64,000 nucleotides of DNA from Monocercomonoides exilis. Taxonomy: Eukaryota > Preaxostyla > Oxymonadida > Polymastigidae. Shown in pieces: positions 61,571 to 64,000 of this stretch. Location of the stretch: assembly GCA_001643675.2 (NCBI GenBank), contig LSRY02000034.1:558001-622000 (forward strand), read 5' to 3'. The notes below the pieces were generated by a model, which did no database searches, had not been told where the DNA came from, and worked only from the letters and a program-made list of their open reading frames with translations. Within the stretch, counting starts at the first letter, position 1. Each line of letters begins with the position of its first letter. Position numbers and translations under genes: made by a program.

Positions 61571-64000
61571 AAAATATACGCATTTTGAACTATAACTCCC
61601 TGATGTTGATTAATGACACAGATGAAATATCAATACAAATAAAAACAAACCTTCCCCAACACTCAAATGCGACATTAAAAAGAATTAACAGAAAAATCAA
61701 AGTTTATTTTCCAAATACTTGTGTTAAGGCCCATATCATATTTTTTGAAGATCAAATTTTAAATTTTTTATTATGCAAATATTGGAAATATTCATTTCTG
61801 ATTTTTGATTTGTTGAAACACAATAATGCATTTCCAAGTGAAACAACGAACTCAAAATTCTCAAAATTTGTTGAATATGGTGATTTGTTGTTTGTTTTTT
61901 GAAGGTTTGGACACGAAGATGATTAAAGCACTGCATCAAAAGAGAAATGATTTAAATCAAAAGATAAAATAATAGACATATATGCTGCGAAATGTTTACT
62001 AAAAGTTTATGAAAAAATAACATCTGAAAATTTGAAAAAAATATTAGCAACCATAACAATTGTTATCAATTCAACAACGAATTTTGAATAAAGAAAAAGT
62101 TTGTTGTTGTTTAAATGATAAAACAAAATCTTCTTTTATTTTCAGTTTTAACAGGTTTTTAAGATTGTTATTTTGTTGTCAAAGTTGTTTTTTTTTTCAA
62201 AATGCAGAAGAAATATTTGTTTTTTTGAATAAGCTCATCTGATATTTAAATATTCAAAATTTGAAAGACCGTAGTGAAATCTTTAAGTTCAAGCACTTTT
62301 AAAGGGGATGGCTATGAGAAATAATATGGAAAAGCTGCTTCTTCATTATTCCAAGAGTTTTTGAGTATATATCTTGTTGGAGATCACATATTGGGTTGAA
62401 AGAATAATCTACGTTTGGAGTTCGTTTATAATGAAGTTTCAAAATGTTAGACTTTTGTCTATTTTTGCATAGTTTTCAGAAAAGCATGCGGAAATGAATG
62501 AAAATGAATAAAAGTAGGATTTCTCATCATTCAGGCTGAATATCAAGTTGGGAGAGTGAATTCATATGGAAAGTACCCAGAGTGAAGGGATTGGCAAGGA
62601 AATGACGGATGATATTTTCTTCCGAAAACAATCTGTTTTGATGGATGATGAGGGTGGAATTGAAAAGAAAATCCAAAACTCACTTTTTAAGGGGGTTGAG
62701 AATCATACGCATTTGTGGGCGGAAAGAACATTTGAAAGAATAAAAAGCTAATCAGATGCTAAATCAACAGAAAATAGATGGAATCAGAATTTTTATTGGA
62801 GGAAAACTATTACCAATGATATGAAATACTGATATAGACTATAAAATATGTTCTGAAGGTTTGCTGTTGTTTTTTTTTTTTTTAAGTGATTATTCTATTT
62901 GCTTTCATTCAATTTCTTGAAAGAGAAAGGTGTTCGATGACTATGAAAAGGAATGGAAAAGTGCAGAAGGAGAGAAATAGAAAGAGAATGAAGAGTATCA
63001 TTATTCGATTCAGATATGACGTTGATGCGATAGAGAGGACTGAGCCAAATGGGTGAATGGTTCGAAGGTTTCTCCTTCAAAGAAGAATATTCAGGAGTGA
63101 AAGATAAAGCCCAAAGAAGAGAATTTCGCTGAATATCTCTGTGGACATTAGTTAGCATTAATCTTCATAGTTATCGACCATCAATCGCTTCATCAATTTG
63201 TTGATCATCCTTTTTGCCATCCTTTTTCATTCAATTAATCAACATCATATAAAATAAATACATCATCTTCGCCATTATCCTTTTCAACTTTTTTGACTAC
63301 TTTTCATTCTGCATCCGTTTCAAGAATCACAAGAGAAATGAAGAAGAAACAAAGAAAATTATTGATGAATGAAATAATCACAAATAATAATGAGCAATGG
63401 GAAAAGTGAAATAAAGCCGATTGATGAATAACGAAAAAGAGAAAGAGATGACGATTATGCAATGAGATGACGTTCAACACGAAAAAGGGAAAGATATGTT
63501 CGCTGAGAATAAATATGAAAAATGGAATTATTCGAAACTCAAAACAATGAAATTCAAAAGAAATCAATTGGATGAAAAAAATGCAACGAATCAACAAAGA
63601 AATTTGAAATGTGATAAAGCTTTTGAATCAAAGAAATAGAATTATAAAATTTATAATTCTCCGAGAGGAAAGCAAATAATCACTATTTCAACTTCTGTTT
63701 TTTTGAATGTTGTAATCGTGTATTTTTCATTTCCTTTTCTACCAATAAAAAAGCTTTCAATATCTACAACAAGAATAAGTATTTCATTTTATATTTGAGA
63801 TGTTCTTGAACATTTTTTTGAAAAAAACGATTGAATTATTAAGAATATCATTATTGTTTCAAAACCCAATAAAAGTTGCTTTTAAAATACATTTGAAAAA
63901 ATGAATCCATCATTCTCACGTAACTGTGTGCATCCCAATAAAATACAATTATGAAATATTAGATTATTTTAATTGATTTCATCCCATATTAATTGATTTG
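61571..64000. other. AT-rich terminal region without supported gene
   Basis: 2.4 kb. An open frame at 62566-62751 (plus, starts ATG) and one at 62895-63158 (minus) have ordinary amino-acid composition but no splice partners or recognisable motifs, so they are not called. No repeats with clear termini were found. Confidence 0.35.

Noticed and set aside
62566-63158. Small genes near the right edge
   Set aside because: Open frames of 61 and 87 codons without splice partners, motifs or composition contrast; chance is sufficient.

Overview
This window reads as nuclear DNA of an AT-rich protist. Protein-coding genes are broken by GT-AG introns of about 28 to 258 nt, stop codons are standard (TAA, TGA and TAG all terminate), and much of the sequence is eukaryotic DNA transposons. 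The closest match I know is an oxymonad metamonad such as Monocercomonoides. The reasons are a charged helical family at 0.4-1.7 kb, beta-helix surface proteins of the 'polymorphic membrane protein' type at 38.6-44.7 kb, and a surface-protein tail at 28.1 kb. That assignment rests on memory of those families and was not checked by a search.

Layout. 0.4-1.7 kb: 3' part of a charged helical gene. 2.05-7.6 kb: a Merlin-type transposase gene split by a 450-bp TA-flanked MITE, itself split by a 4.2-kb pogo/Tigger-like element. 9.1-10.4 kb: an eIF4A-like DEAD-box pseudogene that still carries an intron. 12.2-16.7 kb: a 1429-aa CLC chloride channel with a serine microsatellite, followed by a 183-aa gene. 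18.1-21.7 kb (minus): a five-exon gene of about 1002 aa with one homopolymer frameshift. 21.7-26.1 kb: a DIRS-type tyrosine-recombinase retrotransposon with inverted termini and an internal complementary region. 28.1 kb: a relic membrane tail. 29.6-31.4 kb (minus): a ubiquitin-hydrolase-like gene. 32-33 kb: a perfect-armed foldback element. 33.2-35.0 kb (minus): a seven-exon helical-repeat gene. 35.5-38.2 kb: three small inverted-repeat elements. 38.6-41.0 kb: a secreted, membrane-anchored beta-helix surface protein. 43.8-44.7 kb (minus): a broken relative of it.

44.76-53.71 kb is an almost perfect 8.95-kb palindrome. Each 4.3-kb arm is bounded by a 14-bp terminal repeat and carries the same nested set: a copy of the 450-bp MITE, a pogo-like element with an intact-looking DDD transposase, and inside that a 405-bp element with an 8-bp target duplication and a tRNA-like Pol III unit. 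53.7-55.8 kb holds two further inverted-repeat elements. 58.6-61.6 kb (minus) holds a Ser/Pro/Gln-rich protein gene and a four-exon 242-aa gene. The rest is AT-rich intergenic sequence.

The host genes do not form an evident pathway. The common theme is repeated colonisation by TA-targeting transposons that nest in each other and preserve a readable insertion order. Exon joins given below were worked out by hand from splice-site and frame consistency; where stated, the summed exon length divides exactly by three.
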